From Ruminococcus flavefaciens (lineage in GTDB: Bacteria > Bacillota > Clostridia > Oscillospirales > Ruminococcaceae), in assembly GCA_002371825.1 (NCBI GenBank), contig DFHF01000038.1:35192-99191 (forward strand): 64,000 nt of DNA, in the 5' to 3' direction. Both the position numbers and the translations under genes were made by a program. Of this stretch, positions 33,199 to 42,807 are shown in pieces (position 1 is the stretch's first letter; each line of letters begins with the position of its first letter). The notes under the pieces were generated by a model. The model saw nothing but the letters and a program-made list of their open reading frames with translations. It was not told where the DNA came from and ran no database searches.

Positions 33199-36100
33199 TC
33201 AGTTATAACCGTTTCTGCGTTTTTTCAGTGCGATAATAACCAGAGCAAGGATACCGAGAAGTCCTGCAGAGCCAAGTCCTATGACCATGCCCTTATGGAG
33301 ATCCCAGAATGTAGCTGACAGAGTGAACTCTATTGAGCTGTCATCCTCAGCAGAAGAATTTCCTGCCTTATCCTTTATAGATACAACGATCTTCTCATCT
33401 GATCTCTTACCGTCTGACTTGACCGGCAGCTCGATTATGATATTGCCGGCATCGTCATTTTCAGCAGAGGCGCTGAGCTTAGCGATATCGCCTATCTTGT
33501 AGTCCTCTCCGTTGATCGAGAGCACCAGTTCTTCCTCATTGAGTTCATCGATCTTTTTGAGGTTCTGGTCTGAGCAGGTTATCCTGAGCTGAACATCTGA
33601 ATCCTTAAGAACTGCACCGTCCTCTACACCGGCAATAATTACCTCGGGAGCGGTCTTATCAACTGAGAATTCAACTGCACACTTTCTGTCAGCATATACA
33701 GGAGTATTATTGCTGTTGAGGTTTCCTGCCTCATCTCCGGACTCGATATTTATCAGATAGTCTCCGTCCGCAGTAAAGTTCTCCTGCTTGAGGCTGTAAA
33801 CTCTCTCATACCAGCCTTCATCGCCGGCAGATCTCTGTTCAGTGACCTCGAAATCTCTCGGGCCGAGAGTCTTTGTCTCAGAGCCGTTCTTTACCACAGT
33901 GATAGTGCTTTCACCGCTTGCGGCTGTAGCATTTACCTCTCTGATTACCACGTCTGTATTATAATTTACCGGGATACCTTCCTTGAATCTCTGTACTGCG
34001 ATCGCAGCATCAGAGTTTACTATCTCATAGGTTGAGCCGTATCTGTTGATAGATACAGTCAGCTCAAGAGGTTTGGATGTATTGCCGGCCATATCCTCAG
34101 CAGTTATCTTAACATTGTAGATACCGTCAGTATCCACAGCGTCACTGAAAATGCTGTACCATGTCTCATATTCACCGGCAGATCCCTTTTCAGGAGCGGT
34201 GTACTTCTTTGATGTGACCTTAGTCTTATCTGTGCTTACACCGTCAGGACCCATCTTGCTGATCTCGACTGTACACATATCTGCGACCTTTGTCTCATCC
34301 GGCAGATTATAATCGCTGAATGTTACAGTAGGATCATATTTGCCGTTAGTCGCAAATTTATTGGTGCCGTTCTTTGTAAAGGTCTGGAGTATTGAAGGAG
34401 CCATGGTGTCGATGTAGAATTCTCCGCTTGAATATCCGTTTCCACGGTTATTTGCCGGGTCGGTGTAATCAACTGAGAACAGGTATCTTCCATCCTTACT
34501 GAAATCAAACTGAGCAGTCCACTCATCGGGATCAACAGGGCTCTGCTTCCAGGCCTCAGCACCTATCTTAACAGCCTCAGCGGCGGTGATATTATCCTCA
34601 CCGTAGGCTCTGATATTCACAACAGCATCCTTGGGGACGAAATTGTGCTCCTTGATCTTTATAACGGCCTTTCTGGAGTCATTGTAGTACTTGCCGTTCT
34701 TTGCGTTGTTATTATCGAAGCCGCCGGTGATAACAGGACTGGTCCTGTCGATGATGAATCCGGCCGGAGCACTTCCTGTAGAAGTATGTCCGAGAGTATC
34801 AGCTACAGAGAATCCTATGCTGCTGTATTCAGCATCGGCATTGAGAGTGAGTGTAGCTGTCCAGCGGTTTGCGCCCTCAGCATCTGTATCAGACTTTGTG
34901 GAGCTGTCAAAGGTCCAGTTCGATATAGAATATGCGCCTGCTGCCGAAGCATTTCCGGTCTGATTTGCAATGGCTACCTTGACTGCCTTACTGAGTGAAG
35001 CCTGATCCAGATTTCTCTCATAAACGCTGATAGTAGCTGTTCTTGCTGTATTGAAATAGGTCTTGCCGTCCTTCTGAACGGGAGTTCCGCTCATAACGAC
35101 CTCACCTATCTTAGGAGCAGTGCTGTCGATAGAGAATCTGTTGTCATATGTGCTTGTATGGTCAGAGTTACAGGTCATTGAAATATGAAGTGACATATTG
35201 TTTCTCTGATCGCTGACAGTGAGCTGAGCATTCATATCAGTGATATTGTCTCTGTCTCTTCCGCCGGCAGGAACTGACCACTGAAGTGCTGTTCCGCCGT
35301 TATTAGTTATCTGTCCGTCCTCTATATTGCAGCTTCCCTGACGGATGACCTGACCGGTTTCGCTGGTCAGTGTCCAGCTAACCTTCTGTATGCCGGCTCT
35401 GTCGTGTATCGATATCGGGATATTTACAGCGCTGTCATAGAGATTTCCGCTGTGAGGCGCAGCAGGCATAGCCACTGTGATATGTGTCTCAGAATCATGC
35501 TGAGCCTGGGATTCGAGTATCATACCGTCCGGAGTGAGCCAGCCGCTGTTATTTCCGGCATTATCGAAGACTCTTACCACTACCTGACCCTTCCAGAAAG
35601 CGTTTACAGTAAATCTCGGGTCATTGACATTGCTTATGATATACTTCTGAGCCTTGTCGATAAGCTCACCGCTGAGGACACCGTTGTTGCTGCTGATAGA
35701 ATCAGCGTCAACGAGAGCATACTCCATGCGTGAGATATTGGAATTGAGACCGTTTCCTCCTCTGAGGTCGTCAGCCTTTACGGTAACTACTGTATCATCT
35801 GTAAAGTAGTAGCCATAGCGATCTGTTTCAACAGGGGAATAATCGCCTGAAGAACCGCCGGCAGAGTAAACATTATTGTCGCCGGAGGACTTTGAATACT
35901 GTGATACAGTACTTCTGTCAAAGGTGAAGCCCTTTATCTCAGGAGCGATATTCTCGGTCCTGACGGTATATCTTCCTATTTCCTGCTCATTGCCTACGTT
36001 ATCCTTTGCACGGAATACATAGGTCTGATTTGCAGAAGGATCTATCCTGTATGTGTAGACCTTTTCATAGTGAGGCTTGTTTCCGCTGGGATTCTCTCTG

Positions 36101-39100
36101 GTCAGATTAAGAGTCTGATCGTTTTTGATGATACCGTCCCAATGATCCGGAACCACCTGCATCACACCTGAGCCATCGTCTCTTGCAGTAACTACCAGCT
36201 CGACCGGCTTATTGGTCCACTGTCCGTTATAAACTGCTCTTGAGCCGTCGGGATTTATAACGAATGCCTGTATTGAACCCAGCACAGGAGCCTTGCTGTC
36301 GATATTAACGCTTCTTGTGACTGTATCTGCGGTATTTCCCGGCAGGTCAGCTGCACTGACTGAGATGCTGTGTAAGCCTTCTCCGCTTACACTTACAGTC
36401 TCATGGTGCTGAGCGCTGTCAACGGAATCCTTAGTCTGGCCGTTGTAATCAAGGCTTTCCTGAGTTCTGCGGCCGTCGACAGCAGTTTCGGCTGACATTA
36501 CACCAGAAGGATCGCTGACATTTACATCGAAGCTGAATGCCTTGTTTACCCAGTAAGCGTTATTTGAATCAACATAGGCGTTGAATCTGTTCTTTTCGGC
36601 ATTTCTGTCGGGATAGAATCCCTCGCTGCCGCCGTTCTTATCCTCGTTGAGAGCACTGATGACATCTCTGCTCTCGCCGGAAGCACCCGGGTCAGCTGCC
36701 TTTACCGTGATAACGGGAGGAACGGTCTCGAGGAATACATTATTGTATTCGCCGTCAGCTCTGGGAGCTATGATCCATTCTCCGCCGTCCTGTCTGATAA
36801 CGAACTCTCCGGAGTGTCCTTCCTCAGTGGTCACTCTGATCGATACATCCTTCTTGCTTACAGGATCATTCTTAGGATCGAAACTGTACTCTATCTCGCC
36901 CTTTTCACCTGATCTGACTGCCTCATCAGCATTAAGATCCCACAGCACGATATCGCTGATAGTGAGCGGAACAGCGCTCTTGTCCTCAGCCTTTACAGTA
37001 ACTGTAGTCTCATCCTTGCCGAAGATACCGAAAGTGAGATAGCGGAGAGTTGAATTATTTGTAACTGAATCCCTGTCGATAACAATATCAGGGGTAACTA
37101 TATGGAGCTTTAGAGCGTCGCAGGTGATAACACCGGTCTTCATATCTATGAAGTATACAGGCTTATCAACTACCTCATCTATGAACTCCTTTTCCCGCTT
37201 TCCGCTGACAGTATCGCTGTCTGTGAAAGCATAGTCCTGCTGCTCTGCCGAGGGAGTGAATATCTTCACATTCTGTCCGGCAAAAGCAGTATTTCTGTTA
37301 TAGGTAACGGAATATCCGGTAACGAGATAGCTGAGGCTGTAATCAATGCCGCTGCTCTTCTCGCTTTCGTTGAAGAGAGTACCTCCGGAAGGCTCTGTTA
37401 CAGCAAAGGTGCTGTCATACTCCTTAGCTTCGACCTCGGAGAATACTACCTGGTATTCATTTGAATCATTTATCTGCTCGCCGTCGGTAAAGGCAACTGA
37501 GCCATCGTCCCTTACCTCGATAACGGAGTCTGATGAAACAGCAGTTCCGCTGCTGAAAATAGTTGTATAGCTGCTGTCAGAGGCAGACTTTCTTCTTATC
37601 TCTGATACATAGCTTCCTGTTGACGGAGAAGCAAGGATAGCTGCATGATCGCCGAAGCCGAGCTTGCCTTCGGAAATATTTGTTATCTCAGCTGTACCCT
37701 CGCCGACAGTTTCGATCTTCTGAGTATACTCTCTCGGACCGAACATGATCTTGACTTCGTGGCCCGCAGCATTCTTATCGAAGAATACATCCACATAGAG
37801 CGGTCTTGAGGGATCCTTAAGATCAGCCTCATCATAGATGAGCTTCTCCTCGCCTGCATTATCCTTATCCCCATTGTGGAAGTTGTTGTAGGTTATCTCC
37901 TTTACTACCCATGTATCAGGCTTGAGAACATTTACCTTAAGCTCTGCACCTCTCTGGAGGTCAAGATCGAAGGCATTAGTTCCGTCTGAAATGGTAACGT
38001 TGTTATAGCCCTTGAGGAAATATCCGTATATAGAGCAATTTGCCACATCATCAGAAAGCTTCTGTGTGGACTTGTTCTCAAGGAGTTCAAGCAGGTCAAT
38101 ACTGAGCTCCATTTTGAAATCCACTTTGAAGCTCTTCTTTGAGTGTACCTTGTTTCTGTCTATCTTGTAATAGAGTGAACCGTCATTTGCTGAGCTGGTC
38201 TTTTCCTCATCCAGAGCAAGCTGGACACGGGTATTCTTGCTGTCGTCATCTATGTAATAAACGCTGTCATCAGTAACTGTATAGCTCTTGTTGGGAGTTA
38301 CCCTGACATAGCTGTAGTTCTCGATAAACGCAGCATTACCGCAGTCACGGTTATACTCAAGAGAATGGTCGGTGATGTTCTTGAGAACAACAACGAAGTT
38401 CATATCTCCTGTCATGGAGCTCTTCTCTATCTCATAGGTACCGTTGGTCTCACTGTGAGGCATATTGCGTCCCCAGTTATGGCTCTGGTCCGCAAGATAG
38501 ATAACGTAGCTGGAATTGGGAGCACCTCCTGCAGCAGGGTCTATGCCTACTACGAATTTATCCCCTTTATCCTCGACAACAAAGCCCTCCATAGGCTTAT
38601 TCTTGTCTCTGTCATCCCAGACTGATACTCTGAGCTTTTCTGTGGACACTATCTCCTGCTCTCCAACAGTTATAACGGTATCAGCAGCAAACTCCTGCTG
38701 TCCCTCCGGAGAGGACACCTTCACTTTGGCGCAGTCCGGCTTTATGAGGACCTGCTCACCGTAGAAATAGGGCAGAGTGCTGTCCTCGGTGAATCTTTCA
38801 ACGGAGTAATCCGCACTCTCAGGTATATTACCCTGACGGAGCTCTGCTGCAACAATAAGTCCGGTATCCATAGTGAATCCGGCCTCACTGAACGCAGTAT
38901 CCCCATAGGGGCTTTTAACGATGATATCTCCACCCTCACGGCCGCCGGAGGATATGGTATCATAATCCGCAGGTGAAATAATATTTCCGCTGCTGGTATA
39001 ATAGAACATTTCTCCGCCGGAGAATTCATATCTTGCGGCATTGACATCACCGGTATTAACAGTAACGGTCTTGATACCGTCTGTAAAGCCGCTGAGGTCA

Positions 39101-39510
39101 TAGGGATTCTGCTCAGACTTTGAGCTTATCTCCACAGAATATTCTCCTGCCGGAACACTTATTCCTGTCTCGCCCATGCGGTATCTCATAACGCCTTCGG
39201 GCTTGCTCTCATCCGGTATTATAAGAGTGATATCGAAGAATCTGCTTATCACATCGAATTTATCCGCAGTGACAACAAAATCCTCTCCATCCTGTCTTGT
39301 AACCAGATCGAGTATCATAGGATATTCTGATTTCTTTATTATGTTACGGGAATCACTTGCGGTCTCATCCCCTGTGTTTTCCACGGCATACGAGACTGTC
39401 TCCGCCTTTTTGAAAAGGGCAGGAGAATAATCCCACGCAACTGCTGATACAGACAGTGCTGCCGCCATTGAAAAAGCGGAAACACGCTTAGCAAGCTGCT
39501 TTTTGCTCAT
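33199..39510 (-). CDS. Giant (2103-residue) membrane-anchored surface protein with Ig-like repeats
   Basis: N-terminal signal peptide (basic KKQLAKR, then FSMAAALSVSAVAW), C-terminal TM helix (GSAGLLGILALVIIAL) and a basic cytosolic KKRRNGYN stop, so it is type I membrane-anchored, with no LPxTG sorting motif. The outer part contains a series of beta-sandwich Ig-like units, each opening with an ID-x-TAP-type motif: NIDSKAPVLG, SIDSTAPKIG, IDRTSPVITG, IDTMAPSIL and VDKTAPEVII. The N-terminal ~900 residues are beta-rich with no recognised domain. It is the last gene of the kinase/phosphatase/FHA operon, nine bases after the preceding gene. Probably a stalk or adhesin-like structure whose assembly or signalling is coupled to the cytosolic kinase system (inference). 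Confidence 0.88.
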   Translation of the reverse strand: MSKKQLAKRVSAFSMAAALSVSAVAWDYSPALFKKAETVSYAVENTGDETASDSRNIIKKSEYPMILDLVTRQDGEDFVVTADKFDVISRFFDITLIIPDESKPEGVMRYRMGETGISVPAGEYSVEISSKSEQNPYDLSGFTDGIKTVTVNTGDVNAARYEFSGGEMFYYTSSGNIISPADYDTISSGGREGGDIIVKSPYGDTAFSEAGFTMDTGLIVAAELRQGNIPESADYSVERFTEDSTLPYFYGEQVLIKPDCAKVKVSSPEGQQEFAADTVITVGEQEIVSTEKLRVSVWDDRDKNKPMEGFVVEDKGDKFVVGIDPAAGGAPNSSYVIYLADQSHNWGRNMPHSETNGTYEIEKSSMTGDMNFVVVLKNITDHSLEYNRDCGNAAFIENYSYVRVTPNKSYTVTDDSVYYIDDDSKNTRVQLALDEEKTSSANDGSLYYKIDRNKVHSKKSFKVDFKMELSIDLLELLENKSTQKLSDDVANCSIYGYFLKGYNNVTISDGTNAFDLDLQRGAELKVNVLKPDTWVVKEITYNNFHNGDKDNAGEEKLIYDEADLKDPSRPLYVDVFFDKNAAGHEVKIMFGPREYTQKIETVGEGTAEITNISEGKLGFGDHAAILASPSTGSYVSEIRRKSASDSSYTTIFSSGTAVSSDSVIEVRDDGSVAFTDGEQINDSNEYQVVFSEVEAKEYDSTFAVTEPSGGTLFNESEKSSGIDYSLSYLVTGYSVTYNRNTAFAGQNVKIFTPSAEQQDYAFTDSDTVSGKREKEFIDEVVDKPVYFIDMKTGVITCDALKLHIVTPDIVIDRDSVTNNSTLRYLTFGIFGKDETTVTVKAEDKSAVPLTISDIVLWDLNADEAVRSGEKGEIEYSFDPKNDPVSKKDVSIRVTTEEGHSGEFVIRQDGGEWIIAPRADGEYNNVFLETVPPVITVKAADPGASGESRDVISALNEDKNGGSEGFYPDRNAEKNRFNAYVDSNNAYWVNKAFSFDVNVSDPSGVMSAETAVDGRRTQESLDYNGQTKDSVDSAQHHETVSVSGEGLHSISVSAADLPGNTADTVTRSVNIDSKAPVLGSIQAFVINPDGSRAVYNGQWTNKPVELVVTARDDGSGVMQVVPDHWDGIIKNDQTLNLTRENPSGNKPHYEKVYTYRIDPSANQTYVFRAKDNVGNEQEIGRYTVRTENIAPEIKGFTFDRSTVSQYSKSSGDNNVYSAGGSSGDYSPVETDRYGYYFTDDTVVTVKADDLRGGNGLNSNISRMEYALVDADSISSNNGVLSGELIDKAQKYIISNVNDPRFTVNAFWKGQVVVRVFDNAGNNSGWLTPDGMILESQAQHDSETHITVAMPAAPHSGNLYDSAVNIPISIHDRAGIQKVSWTLTSETGQVIRQGSCNIEDGQITNNGGTALQWSVPAGGRDRDNITDMNAQLTVSDQRNNMSLHISMTCNSDHTSTYDNRFSIDSTAPKIGEVVMSGTPVQKDGKTYFNTARTATISVYERNLDQASLSKAVKVAIANQTGNASAAGAYSISNWTFDSSTKSDTDAEGANRWTATLTLNADAEYSSIGFSVADTLGHTSTGSAPAGFIIDRTSPVITGGFDNNNAKNGKYYNDSRKAVIKIKEHNFVPKDAVVNIRAYGEDNITAAEAVKIGAEAWKQSPVDPDEWTAQFDFSKDGRYLFSVDYTDPANNRGNGYSSGEFYIDTMAPSILQTFTKNGTNKFATNGKYDPTVTFSDYNLPDETKVADMCTVEISKMGPDGVSTDKTKVTSKKYTAPEKGSAGEYETWYSIFSDAVDTDGIYNVKITAEDMAGNTSKPLELTVSINRYGSTYEIVNSDAAIAVQRFKEGIPVNYNTDVVIREVNATAASGESTITVVKNGSETKTLGPRDFEVTEQRSAGDEGWYERVYSLKQENFTADGDYLINIESGDEAGNLNSNNTPVYADRKCAVEFSVDKTAPEVIIAGVEDGAVLKDSDVQLRITCSDQNLKKIDELNEEELVLSINGEDYKIGDIAKLSASAENDDAGNIIIELPVKSDGKRSDEKIVVSIKDKAGNSSAEDDSSIEFTLSATFWDLHKGMVIGLGSAGLLGILALVIIALKKRRNGYN

Positions 39511-39519
39511 TTAAACCAC

Positions 39520-39966
39520 TCATCCTTTCATGTATATATAATTCTTTCCGTTTAAAGCTGAATGAAGAACTATCAGAAACAGTGCCGCCGACCACAGTAC
39601 AAATCTCACAGGCTGTTCTGCCGCCCTTGTAAGTGAGACTGCGGCTGCGGTCACAACTGCCGGTATCATTATCCTATCGGCAAGCTTTCCCTGTTTCGTC
39701 CTGAAAAAACTCAGTATCCCCGGCATTCCCTTTATGCTGCCGGATCTTTTATCTTTTTTTCTGATACCTCCGAGAACGGCAAGAAATACCGTTCCCAGCA
39801 GTGCTCCTGCCCAGAATACGACTCCCACTGCATAGGCTGCTGCTCTTCTGAAGCCGCTCACATTGAAGTCTGCAAAGGACATCATAAAGAACGCAGCAGG
39901 CATAAGGCTGTAGGCACAGAGCATAAGCAGAAACATCCGCCTGAAATTCCTTTTACTCTTCTTCAT
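39520..39966 (-). CDS. Small multi-pass membrane protein of the kinase/FHA operon
   Basis: 148 residues, with hydrophobic segments at about 10-30, 43-65, 98-112 and 118-138 and basic loops (RKKDKRSGS, FRTKQGK). No recognised family. It begins three bases after the repeat-protein stop (AGGAGA lies 14 bases upstream), and the giant surface protein gene follows after nine bases. Possibly a membrane subunit of the same complex. Confidence 0.78.
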   Translation of the reverse strand: MKKSKRNFRRMFLLMLCAYSLMPAAFFMMSFADFNVSGFRRAAAYAVGVVFWAGALLGTVFLAVLGGIRKKDKRSGSIKGMPGILSFFRTKQGKLADRIMIPAVVTAAAVSLTRAAEQPVRFVLWSAALFLIVLHSALNGKNYIYMKG

Positions 39967-39969
39967 ATC

Positions 39970-41031
39970 TTAATCGATATTCTCCTGAGTATGGATAAGC
40001 ATGATATTCTTTACAATAACGAATTTAGACGGAGGCATATCTTCCAGTTCATCAAAGGGACTGCTGAGATCACCGGTCTTGTTTCCGCCGATACTGAATG
40101 GTATCGAAGCGGCCGGTACTCCAAGCACTGAAGTCTCTCCTGCTCCGCTGCTGTCAGCGTCAGGAGTTCCGAGAACTGATGTGCCCTCTGCTCCGCTGTA
40201 ATCTGTCTCAGGTGCTCCGAGCACTGATGTTCCCTCTGCTCCGCTGTAGTCTGTCTCAGGTGCTCCGAGGACTGATGTACCCTCTGCTCCGCTGTAGTCT
40301 GTCTCAGGTGTTCCGAGGACTGATGTGCCCTCTGCTCCGCTGTAGTCTGTCTCAGGTGCTCCGAGGACTGATGTGCCCTCTGCTCCGCTGTAATCTGTCT
40401 CAGGAGCTCCGAGCACTGATGTTCCCTCTGCTCCGCTGTAATCTGTCTCAGGAGCTCCGAGAACTGATGTGCCCTCTGCTCCGCTGTAGTCTGTCTCAGG
40501 AGCCCCGAGGACTGATGTGCCCTCTGCTCCGCTGTAATCTGTCTCAGGTGCTCCGAGCACTGATGTTCCCTCTGCTCCGTCATCCTTTGATTCCGGCACA
40601 GCATTTTTCTGACCGGGGAATTCCACCAGCGGCTTAGGCTTGTAGGCCTGCTCCGGATATTCCTGTTTCTTATATCCCTTAGGCAGTACAAGTCTCGGAT
40701 CACCAGAAGATGACTTCCTGTTATTCAGGTCGCTCTTTATCTTATTGAGCTTGCCTGAAAATCCGGAGGTCTCTCCGGGGCGCTTATTCTTAGGAGTTAT
40801 GAGACGGCCTGTAAGCGCATTCTCTTTCTCCATCTCATCGATCTTTCTTTTCTGTGCACGTCCGGTCTTCACATCGAAAATATCCTTGATATGGAAGACG
40901 AAAAACAGGATCACGGATACGATCAGAAATAGGATCGAAAAGGCAATGCAGATAATAAATCCATTATGATAGAGGCCTATGAGCTTCTCAGGATTAGTCT
41001 CCATCATTGCGGCTGCAAGATTTCCTGTCAT
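39970..41031 (-). CDS. Single-pass membrane protein with ten tandem TSVLG motifs (putative phospho-Thr array)
   Basis: 353 residues, GGGAGG before ATG 41031. One TM (about 24-46) near the N-terminus, then a basic cytosolic linker (KTGRAQKRKIDEMEKEN, KNKRPGETSG). A block of 16-residue repeats follows, reading GAEGTSVLGAPETDYS with small changes (A/T before PETD; last copies degenerate), containing ten TSVLG motifs. A short C-terminal module ends in KFVIVKNIMLIHTQEN. Thr with Leu at +3 (T-S-V-L) fits known FHA preferences for pThr with a hydrophobic +3 residue. The gene overlaps the Ser/Thr kinase stop by four bases (ATGA). Inference: a kinase substrate that recruits FHA proteins in multiple copies. 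Confidence 0.85.
   Translation of the reverse strand: MTGNLAAAMMETNPEKLIGLYHNGFIICIAFSILFLIVSVILFFVFHIKDIFDVKTGRAQKRKIDEMEKENALTGRLITPKNKRPGETSGFSGKLNKIKSDLNNRKSSSGDPRLVLPKGYKKQEYPEQAYKPKPLVEFPGQKNAVPESKDDGAEGTSVLGAPETDYSGAEGTSVLGAPETDYSGAEGTSVLGAPETDYSGAEGTSVLGAPETDYSGAEGTSVLGAPETDYSGAEGTSVLGTPETDYSGAEGTSVLGAPETDYSGAEGTSVLGAPETDYSGAEGTSVLGTPDADSSGAGETSVLGVPAASIPFSIGGNKTGDLSSPFDELEDMPPSKFVIVKNIMLIHTQENID
40117..40580 (-). repeat. 48-bp coding tandem repeat, about 9.7 copies
   Basis: A 48-base unit starting TCAGGTGCTCCGAGGACTGA on the + strand repeats almost ten times without a spacer. Most changes are third-codon substitutions (TAG/TAA on the + strand as TCTGTC neighbours, GCT/GTT, AGC/AGG), so the copies are under protein-level constraint. 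Because 48 is a multiple of three, other frames are also open here. Confidence 0.95.
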
Positions 41032-42797
41032 TGAGCTGCACCTCCCTTTGAAGGCTTCTGGGCAGCGGTCTTTTCAACAGCATTCATTGCCGATGCCACC
41101 ATTGCCTCAAGATTCTCGACCTGCTTCGGATTCTTTACAGGATCATAGCTGGTGCAGTGTTCGATATTCTCAGCTTTTTCGAGTATCTCGCCGAGCTTTT
41201 CCTTGAGTTCGCCGTCTCTGGCCACGCTCTTGAGCGCATAGTAGAACTCATCAGCTCTTGCATAGACCGTAGTTGCGAACTGGGTATAGAAACTCAGTGC
41301 AACTGTAGCGTTATTGGTATTTTCAAGATCCATGTCCATAAGCTTCAGGTTATCATTCCAGAAGTCGATATAGCCATACTGCTGATCGCCTCTGCTGTTG
41401 AACTCAGTTCCGCTGTTCCTGAACTTGGCCATCTGATAGATGACAGATGCCTTATCCTTAATATTCTCAGCATCGCTTCTGTCATCGGATTCAGCGGCTT
41501 TAGCAAGGGCATCGAGATCCATTTCGCCGAACCACACGAGAGACTGACGTGCGCCCTCCTTCATCGGATCCTGACCGTTGCTGGAGCTGTAATCGAAGAA
41601 GTATGCCATTCCCACATCATAGCAGAAAAGTGAATAATTATCCTTATCTGCCTTTTTGAAGGCTTCCTTTCGCTTCTTGTCGCTGGTACCGTCAGTGAGC
41701 TGCTTGAACTTTGTATGCTCTGACTGTGTAAGCGAGTTATCGCCGTCGATATAGTTGAGCAGTGCGAAGTAAGCCTCTGAGGACTCAGGTTTCAGCTCTA
41801 TGGCCTTGTCGTACAGCTTGTATGCCTCCGCAGGCGGAGCTGTAGAAGCTGTTATGAGATAGTTATCATATGTATCGGCGGTCTTGGCCTTTTCAAGGCT
41901 CTTGAAGCCGACAGCACCGCCTGCCATGATAAGGCTGAGGGCAGATGTGGCTATAAAAGTCCTCCACTTTATATTCTGTGATCTTTTGCTTTCTGCGTCC
42001 AGGTCCTGATAATGCTCAAGGGCATACATCAGCTCAGCGCAGGTCTGATATCTCTCCTCAGGATTCTGCTGAGTACACTTGAGGATTATCTCTTCAAGTC
42101 CTGATGAGAGCAGATTGTTCCACTGTCTTATAGGGTACATCTTATAGGGATATACACCCGGATTATGTCCTGTTACAAGGTGATACATAGTTGCACCGAG
42201 GCAGTATATATCAGTTCTTGCGTCAGTCTGTCCCTGACCGCCGAACTGCTCAGGAGCGGCATATCCTCTTGTACCGAGGCAGGTAGTATCTGCAACTCCG
42301 GCATACTTGAATTCTCTTGCAGTACCGAAATCGATGAGCATTACAGTGCCGTCCGGCTTCAGCATAATATTTGAAGGCTTCATATCTCTGTAAATGATAG
42401 GAGGCTTTCTTGAATGGAGATAACCCAGCACATCGCAGAGCTGTTTTGACCATGCGATCACGTCCTCCTGATTCTGGGCGCCTTCTTCCTGAAGCTTCTT
42501 ATCAAGGGCATTTCCCTCGATATAGTCCATAACTATGAGGAAAGTGCCGTCTCCGTCAATAACATCAACGATGCTGGGCAGGTTTGGATGATTGAACCTT
42601 TTAAGCATATCTATCTCTGCAACAAGACCCTGTTTTACAACATCGAAATCCTGTTTGCCGTCCTTGCGGACCTCCTTGATAGCCCACTGCTTATTGGCCT
42701 TCTCATTCATTGCAAGGTAAACTATACTCATGCCGCCCTTGCCTATGACGTTAAGTATCTTATATTTACCGTCTATGATCTGTCCTATTTCAAGCAT
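41028..42797 (-). CDS. Transmembrane Hanks-type Ser/Thr protein kinase with extracellular TPR-like domain
   Basis: 589 residues from ATG 42797, with GAGTGG six bases upstream; an in-frame GTG at 42818 is the alternative. Kinase motifs: IGKGGMSIVYLA (Gly loop), WAIKEV (Lys), YRDMKPSNIML (catalytic loop, Y in place of the usual H), LIDFGTAR (DFG) and GYAAPEQFGG (APE). After residue ~275 comes a TM helix (TFIATSALSLIMAGGAVGF), then an extracellular domain with a TPR-like AYKLYDKAIELKPESSEAYFALL segment and no PASTA repeats, unlike typical PknB/PrkC. Follows the PP2C phosphatase and overlaps the TSVLG-repeat gene. Likely phosphorylates that repeat protein and FHA partners. Confidence 0.92.
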   Translation of the reverse strand: MLEIGQIIDGKYKILNVIGKGGMSIVYLAMNEKANKQWAIKEVRKDGKQDFDVVKQGLVAEIDMLKRFNHPNLPSIVDVIDGDGTFLIVMDYIEGNALDKKLQEEGAQNQEDVIAWSKQLCDVLGYLHSRKPPIIYRDMKPSNIMLKPDGTVMLIDFGTAREFKYAGVADTTCLGTRGYAAPEQFGGQGQTDARTDIYCLGATMYHLVTGHNPGVYPYKMYPIRQWNNLLSSGLEEIILKCTQQNPEERYQTCAELMYALEHYQDLDAESKRSQNIKWRTFIATSALSLIMAGGAVGFKSLEKAKTADTYDNYLITASTAPPAEAYKLYDKAIELKPESSEAYFALLNYIDGDNSLTQSEHTKFKQLTDGTSDKKRKEAFKKADKDNYSLFCYDVGMAYFFDYSSSNGQDPMKEGARQSLVWFGEMDLDALAKAAESDDRSDAENIKDKASVIYQMAKFRNSGTEFNSRGDQQYGYIDFWNDNLKLMDMDLENTNNATVALSFYTQFATTVYARADEFYYALKSVARDGELKEKLGEILEKAENIEHCTSYDPVKNPKQVENLEAMVASAMNAVEKTAAQKPSKGGAAQ

Positions 42798-42807
42798 ATC
42801 GAACCAC

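Noticed and set aside
40117..40580. Regular direct repeats resembling a CRISPR array
   Set aside because: The 48-base units are contiguous with no unique spacers, and encode an in-frame repeat in a membrane protein; changes are mainly at third codon positions.
40011..40703. Long open frames in other frames across the repeat region
   Set aside because: A repeat of 48 bases keeps all three frames open; these products are Arg/Gln- or Leu-rich and have no ribosome site.
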